Source: Microbacteriaceae bacterium MWH-Ta3 (GTDB taxonomy: Bacteria > Actinomycetota > Actinomycetes > Actinomycetales > Microbacteriaceae). From it: a DNA stretch of 64,000 nt. Positions within the stretch are counted from its first letter, which is position 1; each line of letters opens with the position of its first letter. The notes beneath the pieces were generated by a model. It did no database searches, was not told the DNA's origin, and saw only the letters and a program-made list of their open reading frames with translations. The position numbers were made by a program, and so were the translations under genes. This document shows positions 8,759 to 16,287 of the stretch, in pieces. Location of the stretch: positions 1,302,001 through 1,366,000 of the forward strand of contig QBKD01000001.1 of the NCBI GenBank assembly GCA_003053925.1, in the 5' to 3' direction.

Positions 8759-8771
8759 CCCCTGGGGGTAT
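8756..8771. promoter_or_regulatory. CsoR/CstR-like operator
   Basis: ATACCCCTGGGGGTAT consists of perfect 7-bp arms ATACCCC/GGGGTAT around TG. This G-tract/TAT architecture is typical of sites bound by the CsoR/RcnR/CstR family (DUF156), and CstR members control rhodanese and other sulfide-oxidation genes. Here it overlaps the -10 of a rhodanese lipoprotein gene. No DUF156 gene is in the window. Confidence 0.65.
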
Positions 8772-8819
8772 CGCGCAACGCGGGTGGGGCCTCGGCGATT
8801 GAGGAAACTGCGGCTGCGT

Positions 8820-9995
8820 CTAGCGCTGTGTCCCACGCGGCGCCAGTGCCGAACGGAACCACGGAGTGTCGGTGATTTGCGAGGCGACCGTACCCACCAC
8901 AATCGTGATGAGAACATACGTGGTGGCTAGTGCCGCAAATGTGGGCTCGACGCCGGCTGCCACCGCCAGACCCGCGATTACGATCGAGAATTCGCCGCGC
9001 GGAGTCAAAATGACCCCGGCACGCCACCGACCCGCACGACCAATTCCCGCACGCTTCGCCGCAAGCCAGCCGGTCAGGACCTTGGTACCCATCGTGACGA
9101 GCGCAAGGCCCAGCGCCGGGAGGAACATCGGGGCAATGAGCGCGGGGTCGGTCATGAGGCCGAAGAAGACGAAGAACACGGCGGAAAAAACGTCGCGCAG
9201 CGGGCTCAGCAGTGATTGCGCCGACTCGGCAACTGTTCCCGACAAAGCAATACCCACAAGGAACGCGCCCACTGCGGTCGAAATGGACAGCTGCGCAGCG
9301 AGGCCCGCCACCAACATCGTGAGACCCAAAACGCCGATCACCAGAACCTCGTCCGAGGCCTGATGGAAGGGGCGCGAAATGTGGTGCCCCGCGCGCAGAG
9401 CGAAAAACAGAACGGCCGTGACCGTCAACAGGGCGATACCCACCGAAATCGATCCCTGCAGCAGACTGACACCGCCCAGAATTCCGGACAGCACGGGCAA
9501 GAATGCGGCCATAGAAATGTCTTCGATGACAAGGAGGCTCAGAATCGTGGGCGTTTCGCGGTTTGCCGTTCGCTTGTAGTCGCGCAACAGCTTGGCAATC
9601 ACACCGGACGACGAAATCCAGGTAACACCGCCCAGCGCCACCGCGGCGACGGGCGTCCAGCCCAACAGAAGCGCCAGTCCAAAACCGGGAGTGAAATTAA
9701 GAATCGCGTCGAGGAAACCCGACCGACCGTTCGTCTTCAATCCGTACAGCAATTCATTTGGTGTGTATTCGAGGCCCAACATGAGCAACAGCAAAATCAC
9801 GCCCAGTTCGCTGCCGACCTCGAGAAATTCGGTGCTGGCGTTCAGAGGCAGCAAGCCGCCCTGCCCAAACGCAAGACCCGCCACCAGGTACAGGGGGATA
9901 GTGGACACACCAAACTTCTCGGCGAAGCGCGCGATGATGCCGAGGCCGAGCAACATTGCTCCGACCTCGATCAGCAGAAGTGTGGTGTGGTGCAC
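8820..9995 (-). CDS. khtU: CPA2-family K+(Na+)/H+ antiporter, KhtU-like
   Basis: Integral membrane monovalent-cation/proton antiporter of 391 aa with about 12 transmembrane segments. Family landmarks include LGVILLLLMLGLEY near residue 68-81, WISSSGVIAKLL, LLVIEDISMAAFLPVLSG with the conserved Asp of the transport site, and ILTPRGEFSIVIAGLA. It lacks a fused RCK domain. The gene 9 bp upstream encodes a separate TrkA-C domain protein, the arrangement of the KhtT-KhtU pair. The symbol is assigned by architecture and cation specificity is not visible. Confidence 0.8.
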   Translation of the reverse strand: MHHTTLLLIEVGAMLLGLGIIARFAEKFGVSTIPLYLVAGLAFGQGGLLPLNASTEFLEVGSELGVILLLLMLGLEYTPNELLYGLKTNGRSGFLDAILNFTPGFGLALLLGWTPVAAVALGGVTWISSSGVIAKLLRDYKRTANRETPTILSLLVIEDISMAAFLPVLSGILGGVSLLQGSISVGIALLTVTAVLFFALRAGHHISRPFHQASDEVLVIGVLGLTMLVAGLAAQLSISTAVGAFLVGIALSGTVAESAQSLLSPLRDVFSAVFFVFFGLMTDPALIAPMFLPALGLALVTMGTKVLTGWLAAKRAGIGRAGRWRAGVILTPRGEFSIVIAGLAVAAGVEPTFAALATTYVLITIVVGTVASQITDTPWFRSALAPRGTQR

Positions 9996-10004
9996 GAGCC
10001 GCGC

Positions 10005-10499
10005 CTAAATCGTGCCGGTAGCCAGAAGTCGTGCCAGCGCCTCGAGAGCCTCACGGGTTCCCACCGCCACGAGTACGTCGCCGGCCTCGATGGGGGTTTT
10101 CGGTGTGGGGGAGGGAATGACGGTGCCGTCGCGATCAATGCCCACCACCGAGGTTCCCGTGAGCGTTCGAGCCTGCGTGTCGCCCAGTAACTTTCCGGCG
10201 AACGGTGAGGCGGCCGACAACACAATTTCTTCGGTGTAAAGGTTCTGCACGCGTTCTGATACCTGGTCGAGTTCACCGACGAGCACCGAAATGCCCAGAA
10301 TGTCGGCGATGGCCGTGGCCTCGGCTCGGGTCAGGACGATTTGGCCGATGACTTCGTCGGGATCCGTTTCGGAATACAGCGCCACTTCGCGCTGACCGTT
10401 GCGGTAGGTGATGATGGACACGTCTTGACCCGAGGCGGTCTGCACGTCGTGTCGCATTCCGATGCCGGGAAGATCAATTTTTTCTACGCGTATACCCAC
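10005..10499 (-). CDS. khtT: TrkA-C (RCK_C) regulatory subunit, KhtT-like
   Basis: Cytoplasmic 164-aa protein expected to gate the adjacent antiporter. An N-terminal domain (IRVEKIDLPGIGMRHDVQT; about 1-75) is followed by a TrkA-C domain at about 85-160 (ASPFAGKLLGDTQART, GDVLVAVGTREALEALARLL), which in this family binds small ligands such as c-di-AMP. The GTG start at 10499 has no ribosome site but a TAGCGT box exactly 6 nt upstream. First gene of a two-gene operon. The upstream side is the large repeat locus B. Confidence 0.82.
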   Translation of the reverse strand: MGIRVEKIDLPGIGMRHDVQTASGQDVSIITYRNGQREVALYSETDPDEVIGQIVLTRAEATAIADILGISVLVGELDQVSERVQNLYTEEIVLSAASPFAGKLLGDTQARTLTGTSVVGIDRDGTVIPSPTPKTPIEAGDVLVAVGTREALEALARLLATGTI

Positions 10500-10505
10500 A
10501 GGTTC

Positions 10506-10511
10506 ACGCTA
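10506..10511 (-). promoter_or_regulatory. -10 box of khtTU (leaderless)
   Basis: TAGCGT on the minus strand, 6 nt before the khtT GTG; no Shine-Dalgarno sequence. Confidence 0.6.
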
Positions 10512-10568
10512 CCAGCGGTTGCCAGCGGCGCGCGGAGCGCGACCTGTCGCGAAAATGCCAATTGTTCG

Positions 10569-10694
10569 GCCTGTCGTGTCCGATGCCTCGCGAAAAATGT
10601 CAACCATTGGGCCCGTCATGTCCGATGCCTCGCGAAAAATGTCAACCATTGGGCCCGTCATGTCCGATGCCTCGCGAAAAATGCCAACCAAACG
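10569..10694 (+). repeat. Repeat locus B, forward units 1-3 (42-bp period)
   Basis: Three head-to-tail copies at 10569, 10611 and 10653 with the consensus core TCCGATGCCTCGCGAAAAAT followed by GTCAACCATTGGGCCCG. Units 2 and 3 are nearly identical over 42 bp; unit 1 has a few substitutions and unit 3 diverges at its end. The 42-bp period keeps a frame open (14 codons), but I see no ribosome site or family similarity, so I treat it as non-coding. Confidence 0.85.
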
Positions 10695-10732
10695 AGCGTT
10701 GCGCCCAAAAACAGAGGCGAGAGCGACATTCG

Positions 10733-10823
10733 TTGTAAAAATTTGAATCCGCCATTGGCGGATTCCGCACATTTAGTGCAGAAATTGCATCCGCCGCGGG
10801 CGGATCCGGCAAATTCCTGCCGG
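10733..10823 (+). repeat. Repeat locus B, hairpin-bearing section
   Basis: Begins with the shared core GTTGTAAAAATT and carries two near-perfect hairpins: AATCCGCC-ATT-GGCGGATT (10745-10763) and ATCCGCC-GCG-GGCGGAT (10789-10805), then GGCAAATTCCTGCC. The hairpins separate the two blocks of forward units. Confidence 0.65.
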
Positions 10824-10868
10824 TAACTTTCACTTCGGCTAAAAAACGTCAACGAACCAGACTTTCGA

Positions 10869-10980
10869 GCCCGATGCCCGCGAAATTTATCAACCTACCG
10901 CCCCGACCTGCCCGATGCCTCGCGAATTTTGGCAACCAACCGACCCGACGTGCCCGATGCCTCCCGAAATTTGTCAACCG
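10869..10980 (+). repeat. Repeat locus B, forward units 4-6 (41-bp period)
   Basis: CCGATGCC recurs at 10871, 10912 and 10953, exactly 41 bp apart. Each is followed by a variable CGAAATTT or CGAATTTT core and a CAACC element. These are more diverged relatives of the 10569-10694 units. Confidence 0.75.
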
Positions 10981-11018
10981 ATCCAGCTCGAACCCCTAAA
11001 ACGCGGGTATCTGCAACG

Positions 11019-11125
11019 TTGGTTGTAAAAATTCGTGTCCGCCGCTGGGTGTGAGGGCGTTGGTTGTAAGAATTCGTGTCCGCCGCTGGGTGTGAGGGCG
11101 TTGGTTGTAAAAATTCGTGCCGCCA
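11019..11125 (-). repeat. Repeat locus B, inverted units (41-bp period)
   Basis: TTGGTTGTAA starts at 11019, 11060 and 11101. The first two 41-bp units differ at a single visible base; the third is truncated after CGTGCCGCC. The core GTTGGTTGTAAAAATTCG is the reverse complement of the forward-unit core at 10923-10940 with two changes, so the locus is an inverted array overall. A 21-nt piece (11022-11042) is shared exactly with 4949-4969. Confidence 0.8.
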
Positions 11126-11138
11126 GCGGTTGCTCGCG

Positions 11139-11209
11139 GCGCGCGTGCTGCGGCGCGCGTGCTGCGGCGGCTTCGGCTGCGGCGGCTGCGGCGGCTTCGG
11201 CTACGGTGG
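11139..11209. repeat. Low-complexity GCN-rich stretch after the App1 gene
   Basis: Starts with two copies of CGCGCGTGCTGCGG and continues as GGCTTCGGCTGCGGC-like triplet repeats up to the App1 stop codon. Read on the minus strand in another frame it would encode an Ala/Glu-rich run, suggesting slippage-generated sequence. Confidence 0.6.
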
Positions 11210-12253
11210 CTAGCGCTGCGGGTCGGCCGGGAGAATGCCGCCGTCGACAAAACCCGCCGCCAATTCTGCACCGTTGTGCCCGCGCACCCATACGACATCA
11301 TTCACTGGTACGGGGTGAGCCGTCGGTGCCCCAGCAAGAACCGCCTCGGGAGTGGACAGCTGTCGAATAGCGACGGCAGCGACCTTGTCTCGATGCTTCT
11401 GCGCAAAATCGCCGTAGAGCGTTTCGTCGTGCTGACCGTCGTCGCCCACCAGTATCCACTTGATGCCCGGGAAATCGCGAGCGAGTCTCTCGAGGCTCGA
11501 CACCTTGTGTTCCCGTCCGCTGCGGAACAGGCGATCCGGGGTGGGGCCCCAATCAGTCAGCAAGAACGGCCCCTTGGGGTACATCTGGCGCGACAGAAAG
11601 CGCTCCAGCGTGGGCGCAATGTTCCACGGGCCGGTCGACAGGTACACAACGGGCGCATCGGGGTATTCCGCGCGGATGGTGTTGTACAGCACCGCCATTC
11701 CGGGAACGGGCCTGCGGGCATGTTCGTCCAGAACGAAGGTGTTCCACGCGGCGAGGAACAAACGGGGAAGTGCAGTCACCATCACGGTGTCATCCACATC
11801 GGACACAATTCCCACCGCGGTGTCCGTTCCAACCACCAGTACTTCAGCGCACATCCATTCCGATTCGTCACCCGCGCGCATGTCGATGGAATGCCAACCA
11901 GGGGTCAACGACACGGACAATTCCGTGTCTATTACTCCGCCACGATCGCTGGTCACGACAAAAGTTTCGGTGCCGATCCGGATTGTGACATCAATATTTC
12001 GAGCGCAAACGCTGGTGAACGAGCGCCATCCGCGAATGCTCTTGCGCTGAGCGCGCGTACGGGGGTCGCGGTCTGTGTACAAAACTCGCGCTAACACTCT
12101 GATTTTTTCTTGAGTACCTAAACCGCGGAATGGTACAATCGTAGGTACGAGGCCTTGTGCAAGGGAAATTCTCTCACGAAGTCCGGTAATGAAATCCTCA
12201 ACCCGAGCGGCCCCATGCATGGACGGGGACGGGCGGGGAGTGTTTTTCTTCAC
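11210..12253 (-). CDS. App1-type phosphatase domain protein (DUF2183)
   Basis: 347-aa protein of the App1 phosphatidate-phosphatase-like (DUF2183) family within the HAD superfamily. The N-terminal beta-rich region (about 1-165) ends before the HAD motif I, GIVSDVDDTVMVTALPRL (Asp nucleophiles). YLSTGPWN (motif II-like) and KWILVGDDGQHDETLY (motif IV) follow. In bacteria the substrate is unknown. GTG start; a TAGAAT box lies 8 nt upstream. It is divergent from a TetR gene across an AT-rich 154-bp gap. An inverted repeat GTACCTA/TAGGTAC (12114-12148) lies inside the 5' coding part. Confidence 0.85.
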   Translation of the reverse strand: MKKNTPRPSPSMHGAARVEDFITGLRERISLAQGLVPTIVPFRGLGTQEKIRVLARVLYTDRDPRTRAQRKSIRGWRSFTSVCARNIDVTIRIGTETFVVTSDRGGVIDTELSVSLTPGWHSIDMRAGDESEWMCAEVLVVGTDTAVGIVSDVDDTVMVTALPRLFLAAWNTFVLDEHARRPVPGMAVLYNTIRAEYPDAPVVYLSTGPWNIAPTLERFLSRQMYPKGPFLLTDWGPTPDRLFRSGREHKVSSLERLARDFPGIKWILVGDDGQHDETLYGDFAQKHRDKVAAVAIRQLSTPEAVLAGAPTAHPVPVNDVVWVRGHNGAELAAGFVDGGILPADPQR

Positions 12254-12261
12254 GGCGGTTC

Positions 12262-12267
12262 ATTCTA
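12262..12267 (-). promoter_or_regulatory. -10 box of the App1 gene
   Basis: TAGAAT on the minus strand, 8 nt before GTG 12253, giving a leader of at most 1-2 nt. Confidence 0.5.
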
Positions 12268-12323
12268 GCCACGCAATCACAACAACATTTGAGCGATGAA
12301 TAAGAAAAATCTTGAAAATGTCG

Positions 12324-12339
12324 AAATCCCATAGGATTT
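12324..12339. promoter_or_regulatory. Palindrome in the App1-tetR gap
   Basis: AAATCC-CATA-GGATTT, perfect 6-bp arms, in the AT-rich divergent intergenic region. A plausible operator for the adjacent TetR protein. Confidence 0.4.
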
Positions 12340-12407
12340 TGAGATACCCTGTGATTCGCTTCCAAACAAATTCAAACAGACGTATAACAACGTAAAAGGA
12401 TTCCACC

Positions 12408-13052
12408 ATGGCCATTACCCCAGCACCCGCCAGCGAGGCACTGTACGCTGCCGATATCCTTCGAACCGAACCCGTCCAGGCGCGAAGCAGCGCCCGACTC
12501 ACCGCTCTGCTGGATGCGGCGGCGCTCGTGATTCACGACACGGGATACGAAACCCTCACCACTGCCGCCGTAGCGAACCGCGCGGGCGCCTCGATCGGTA
12601 CGGTCTACCGTTATTTCCCCGACCGTATCGTTCTGCTCAAGTCGCTGGCTCTGCGTAACGCCGAGCGCGCAAAGAACAACGTCAACGCTGCACTCGCCGA
12701 CAAGAAGGTTGTCGATGTGGCAACTGCTCTGGACGCAATCAGCGACGCACTCGTCACACTGTTCCGCACCGAGCCCGGCTTCCGTTCGCTGCGTCTGGGC
12801 GATGTGTTGGACCTTCGTCCCTTCGAGGCCGAACCCGCCGTTACTCGCGTGTCACGTGAGATTCTGGAAGTTTTCGTGGAGCGCTTTGGAGTCGCAGACA
12901 CCGAATCGAACCACGCCACGCTCGAGGCAGCGTTCGTCACTCTGGACGGACTTTTGGGTCACGCATTCGCAATTGATGGATCGGGTCACAAGGCATTCAT
13001 CGAGGCAGGCAAGAAGGCCGTCGCGGCAGCCGCTTCGTCGCTCAAGGCTTAG
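12408..13052 (+). CDS. TetR-family transcriptional regulator
   Basis: 214 aa. After a 25-residue N-terminal extension comes the TetR helix-turn-helix (SARLTALLDAAALVIHDTG, then TAAVANRAGASIGTVYRYFP, residues about 28-75), the diagnostic GTVYRYFPDR, and an alpha-helical C-terminal domain of unassigned ligand. ATG 12408 is preceded by AAAGGA at a good distance, so unlike many neighbours it has a leader. Divergent from the App1 gene, which is its likeliest target apart from itself. A terminator follows 19 bp downstream. Confidence 0.88.
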   Translation: MAITPAPASEALYAADILRTEPVQARSSARLTALLDAAALVIHDTGYETLTTAAVANRAGASIGTVYRYFPDRIVLLKSLALRNAERAKNNVNAALADKKVVDVATALDAISDALVTLFRTEPGFRSLRLGDVLDLRPFEAEPAVTRVSREILEVFVERFGVADTESNHATLEAAFVTLDGLLGHAFAIDGSGHKAFIEAGKKAVAAAASSLKA

Positions 13053-13071
13053 TCCGACGCAATCATCGCGA

Positions 13072-13099
13072 CGCCCGGGTAGTTTGTGCTACTCGGGCG
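13072..13099. terminator. Bidirectional terminator between tetR and dedA
   Basis: CGCCCGGGTAG / CTACTCGGGCG form an 11-bp stem (one mismatch) with loop TTTGTG. The right arm overlaps the dedA stop codon. Confidence 0.75.
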
Positions 13100-13757
13100 T
13101 TGTTGCGTTGTGGTCGCCCGGATTCTTCTCGTACGGCGCCGCGTATCGGTTGAGCGCCTGCTTGACAAGAGTCACCACAATGGCGAACGCCACAAGTGCT
13201 CCGACGAACCAGTAGCCGGCTGTGTGCAGCGTTTGGGACGATGCTTCGTAACTATCTGCCGCGACCGATCCCACCGAAACATAAGCGAACGTCCAGATGG
13301 TGCAGGCAGGCGCGGTCCACGCAATAAACGTGCGGTACCGCATATTCGACATGCCCACGGTTAACGGCACCAGTGAGTGCAACACCGGCAGGAACCTCGA
13401 CACAAAGACCGCAATTCCACCGCGGTGATCGACAAAGTTTTCCGCGTTGCGCCAGTTCTTTTCGCCAATCTTGCGACCGACCCAGGAACGTCGAATGCGG
13501 GGGCCAAAAAAATGTCCAAGCCAGAACCCAATGGATTCACCAATGAGCGCGCCCACGATGACCGCTACGCAGAGCGCGACGAATTCCGTCACCGATGACA
13601 CGCCGGTAGCAGCGGCCAGCACAACGGTGTCGCCGGGCATGACGAGTCCGACCAAGACGCTGGTTTCCAAGAGAATTGCGAGGCCGGCCAGGAGGGTTCG
13701 CGTGACGGGACCGACTGAATCGATTGCGTTTAGCAAAAAATCGATGACCTCATTCAT
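13089..13757 (-). CDS. DedA-family membrane protein
   Basis: 222-aa SNARE-associated/DedA (VTT-domain) protein. It shows the LVGLVMPGDTVVLAA segment near residue 35, the GALIGESIGFWLGHFFG motif near 88-104, and VFVSRFLPVLHSLVPLTVGMSNM with the conserved R-F-x-P. Several hydrophobic segments flank these, ending near LVAFAIVVTLVKQ. DedA proteins are linked to lipid scrambling (including undecaprenyl phosphate) and envelope homeostasis; the specific substrate is unknown here. ATG 13757 has a TAGGCT box 6 nt upstream. Divergent from cydA. Confidence 0.88.
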   Translation of the reverse strand: MNEVIDFLLNAIDSVGPVTRTLLAGLAILLETSVLVGLVMPGDTVVLAAATGVSSVTEFVALCVAVIVGALIGESIGFWLGHFFGPRIRRSWVGRKIGEKNWRNAENFVDHRGGIAVFVSRFLPVLHSLVPLTVGMSNMRYRTFIAWTAPACTIWTFAYVSVGSVAADSYEASSQTLHTAGYWFVGALVAFAIVVTLVKQALNRYAAPYEKNPGDHNATTPE

Positions 13758-13763
13758 GGTGCG

Positions 13764-13769
13764 AGCCTA
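13764..13769 (-). promoter_or_regulatory. -10 box of dedA (leaderless)
   Basis: TAGGCT on the minus strand ends exactly 6 nt before the ATG. Confidence 0.6.
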
Positions 13770-13821
13770 TCGAGCGCAAAGTTGGGACTTAATCCTTAGT
13801 GCCGCAATTCTGTGCGTTTTC

Positions 13822-13827
13822 TAATCT
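13822..13827 (+). promoter_or_regulatory. Putative -10 box of cydABDC
   Basis: TAATCT, 27 nt upstream of the cydA ATG. A GAAAGGA ribosome site follows 7 nt before ATG, so this operon has a normal short leader. Confidence 0.5.
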
Positions 13828-13854
13828 GAAAGAGAACCACCGAAAGGATTCACC

Positions 13855-15261
13855 ATGTTGGAATGGCTAGACCCGCTCATCCTCGCTCGTTGGCAGTTTG
13901 GGCTGACCACGTTGTATCACTTCCTCTTCGTTCCCCTCACAATCGGCATGGCCTTCCTTGTGGCCATCCTGCAGTCGGCATGGGTGTACACGGGCAAGGT
14001 GCAGTGGCTCCACCTGACTCGACTTTTCGGAAAAATTTTCCTGATTAACTTTGCGATCGGTGTCGTGACGGGAATTACCCAGGAATTCCAGTTCGGCATG
14101 AATTGGTCGGACTACTCGCGTTTCGTCGGCGACGTGTTTGGTGCGCCTCTGGCGATGGAAGGCCTTTTTGCCTTCTTCCTCGAGGCAACGTTCATTGGCG
14201 TCTGGATTTTTGGCTGGGACAAGCTCAGCCCCAAGGTGCACCTGGCCAGCATCTGGCTGACTAGCCTGTCTACTCTGCTGAGTGCGTATTTCATTTTGGC
14301 CGCCAACGCGTGGATGCAGAATCCCGTCGGCTATGAGATTAACGCCGAGACCGGCCGTGCACAGCTGAACGATATCGCGGCGGTGTTGGCGAATCCCATC
14401 GCGCTCGCGTCGTTCCCGCACACCTTCTTTGCGTCCGTGATGTTCGCGGGTACGGCGATCGTCGCGGTTGCCGCCTACCACCTGTCGAAGGGCCAGTACG
14501 GGGACACCATGCGGGTTGCGCTGAAGTTTGGTGCCGTTGCTAACATTGCCGCTTTTGCCGGTGTGGCACTGTCCGGTGACTCGCTGTCATTGGCCATGGT
14601 CGAGGCGCAGCCCATGAAAATGGCCGCTGCCGAGGCCCTGTACGAGACCTCAACGAACGCGTCGTTCTCTATCTTCTCGTGGGGCACGCCCGATGGGTTG
14701 AACGAAATCTTCTCGATCCGCATCCCCGGTCTGTTGTCCTTCCTGTCGACTCACACCATGACCGGTGAGGTCGAGGGTCTAAACGACCTGCAGGCACAAT
14801 ATGTCGCGCAGTTTGGTGCGGGCGACTACATGCCCATCATTTGGCTGACCTACTGGTCGTTCCGATGGATGATTGGCCTGGGTGGTTTCGCGCTGCTCGT
14901 GTCAATTGTGGGCCTGTGGATGACGCGCGGCGGCCGCGACGTCAAGGGTTGGGCGTGGAAGGTTGCTATGTGGACCGCGCCCGTGCCCATGGTCGCCTCG
15001 CTCATAGGCTGGATTTTTGCCGAAATGGGCCGTCAGCCGTGGCTGGTCTTTGGTCTCATGAAGACCGAAGATGGCGTCTCGCCCTTAGTGACGGGACTCG
15101 AAGTGCTGATCTCGCTCGTCGCATTCACCCTTGTGTACGGCGCCCTCGCTGTCATCGAATTCAGACTCATCATGAAGGCCGTCACAACCGGCCCCGAAGA
15201 ATGGGCCTCGATTACCGATGAGACGGCTGCACAGCCCAACTCACTCGCAACGGTCTACTAG
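13855..15261 (+). CDS. cydA: Cytochrome bd oxidase subunit I
   Basis: Membrane subunit that oxidises quinol and carries haems b558, b595 and d. It has 468 aa, the short Q-loop form usual in Gram-positives. His22 in TTLYHFLF and His189 in ASFPHTFF match the haem ligands. Met339 in SFRWMIGL is the likely third ligand. Glu102/Glu110 are in MEGLFAFFLE, and GRQPW (392-396) is near the C-terminal end of the Q-loop region. First gene of cydABDC, 9 bp before cydB. High-affinity respiration in low oxygen is the expected role. Confidence 0.97.
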   Translation: MLEWLDPLILARWQFGLTTLYHFLFVPLTIGMAFLVAILQSAWVYTGKVQWLHLTRLFGKIFLINFAIGVVTGITQEFQFGMNWSDYSRFVGDVFGAPLAMEGLFAFFLEATFIGVWIFGWDKLSPKVHLASIWLTSLSTLLSAYFILAANAWMQNPVGYEINAETGRAQLNDIAAVLANPIALASFPHTFFASVMFAGTAIVAVAAYHLSKGQYGDTMRVALKFGAVANIAAFAGVALSGDSLSLAMVEAQPMKMAAAEALYETSTNASFSIFSWGTPDGLNEIFSIRIPGLLSFLSTHTMTGEVEGLNDLQAQYVAQFGAGDYMPIIWLTYWSFRWMIGLGGFALLVSIVGLWMTRGGRDVKGWAWKVAMWTAPVPMVASLIGWIFAEMGRQPWLVFGLMKTEDGVSPLVTGLEVLISLVAFTLVYGALAVIEFRLIMKAVTTGPEEWASITDETAAQPNSLATVY

Positions 15262-15270
15262 GAGAACATC

Positions 15271-16287
15271 ATGGACCTGTCATATCTCTGGTTTGGAATC
15301 GTCGGATTCTTCTTTATCGGTTATTTCATCCTCGACGGTTTCGACTTTGGAGTGGGCATGAGCCTGCCCTTTGTCGCCCGAAACAACGAGGAACGCCGCG
15401 TTGTCATCAACACGATTGGCCCCGTGTGGGACCTCAACGAAACGTGGGTCATTGTGGGTGGTGCGTCGCTATTCGCCGCGTTTCCCATGTGGTACGCCAC
15501 GTTGTTCAGCGGTTTTTATCTGGCACTGCTGTTGATCCTCATCAGCCTGATTCTGCGCGGAGTGTCGTTCGAATACCGCCACCAGGGCAAGGGCGCCAAA
15601 TGGACGGGGTTGTTTGACACGTTCATCATTATCGGTTCTGTCGTTCCCGCACTGCTGTGGGGTGTCGCGTTCGCGAACATCATCCAGGGTGTGCCGATTG
15701 ACGAGAACGGGAACTTCACCGGCTCGTTGCTCACGCTCTTGAACCCATACGGTCTGTTGGGTGGTGTCGTGACTCTCGCGCTGTTCTTCATGCATGGTCT
15801 TATCTATCTGGCGCTGAAGTCCGAAGGTGAGATTCGCGATCGCGCCCGTTCGCTGGCCGTCACGGTGGGACTGGTCGCAGTTCCTGTCGGCGGCGGCTGG
15901 TTGCTGTGGACGGTGCTTCAGCACGCCAGCGTCTCGCACGTCCTGGTGATAGTTGCATTCGCACTCCTCACCGCGCTGGCGTTGGTTGCCGCAATTCTGC
16001 TGACCCGCAGTGGCGCGGACGGTAAGGCGTTTGCTGCAATGGCCATGACTATTGCCTTCGCCGTGCTCACGATCTTGTCGGCATTGTTCCCCAACGTGAT
16101 GCCCAGTTCGACTGATGCGGCCTATAGCCTCACGATCGAGAACGCCTCGAGCAGCACGTACACGCTGACTGTGATGACCTGGGTTGCTGCATTCGCGCTT
16201 CCGATTGTTCTGGCATACCAAGCCTGGACGTTCTGGATTTTCCGTAAGCGCGTTACCGTCGCCTCGATTCCGGTGAGCGCGCACTGA
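15271..16287 (+). CDS. cydB: Cytochrome bd oxidase subunit II
   Basis: 338-aa polytopic partner of CydA. The signature YFILDGFDFGVGMSLPFV is near residue 18 and GPVWDLNETWVIVGG near 50, followed by about nine hydrophobic segments. An AGGAG ribosome site precedes ATG. Its stop codon overlaps the proposed cydD start. No internal defects seen. Confidence 0.96.
   Translation: MDLSYLWFGIVGFFFIGYFILDGFDFGVGMSLPFVARNNEERRVVINTIGPVWDLNETWVIVGGASLFAAFPMWYATLFSGFYLALLLILISLILRGVSFEYRHQGKGAKWTGLFDTFIIIGSVVPALLWGVAFANIIQGVPIDENGNFTGSLLTLLNPYGLLGGVVTLALFFMHGLIYLALKSEGEIRDRARSLAVTVGLVAVPVGGGWLLWTVLQHASVSHVLVIVAFALLTALALVAAILLTRSGADGKAFAAMAMTIAFAVLTILSALFPNVMPSSTDAAYSLTIENASSSTYTLTVMTWVAAFALPIVLAYQAWTFWIFRKRVTVASIPVSAH

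Noticed and set aside
10341-10826. Open frames through the repeats with a 14-residue repeated peptide
   Set aside because: The 42-bp period keeps frames open by itself, but neighbouring units have a 41-bp period that would break the frame; no ribosome site or family similarity.
10569-11125. CRISPR array
   Set aside because: The 41-42 bp units are contiguous repeats that drift along their whole length, with no constant repeat plus unique spacer pattern, and there are no cas genes nearby.
12114-12148. GTACCTA/TAGGTAC inverted repeat inside the App1 gene as an operator
   Set aside because: It is about 100 bp inside the coding region and has a 21-nt spacer; likely chance, though noted in the gene entry.
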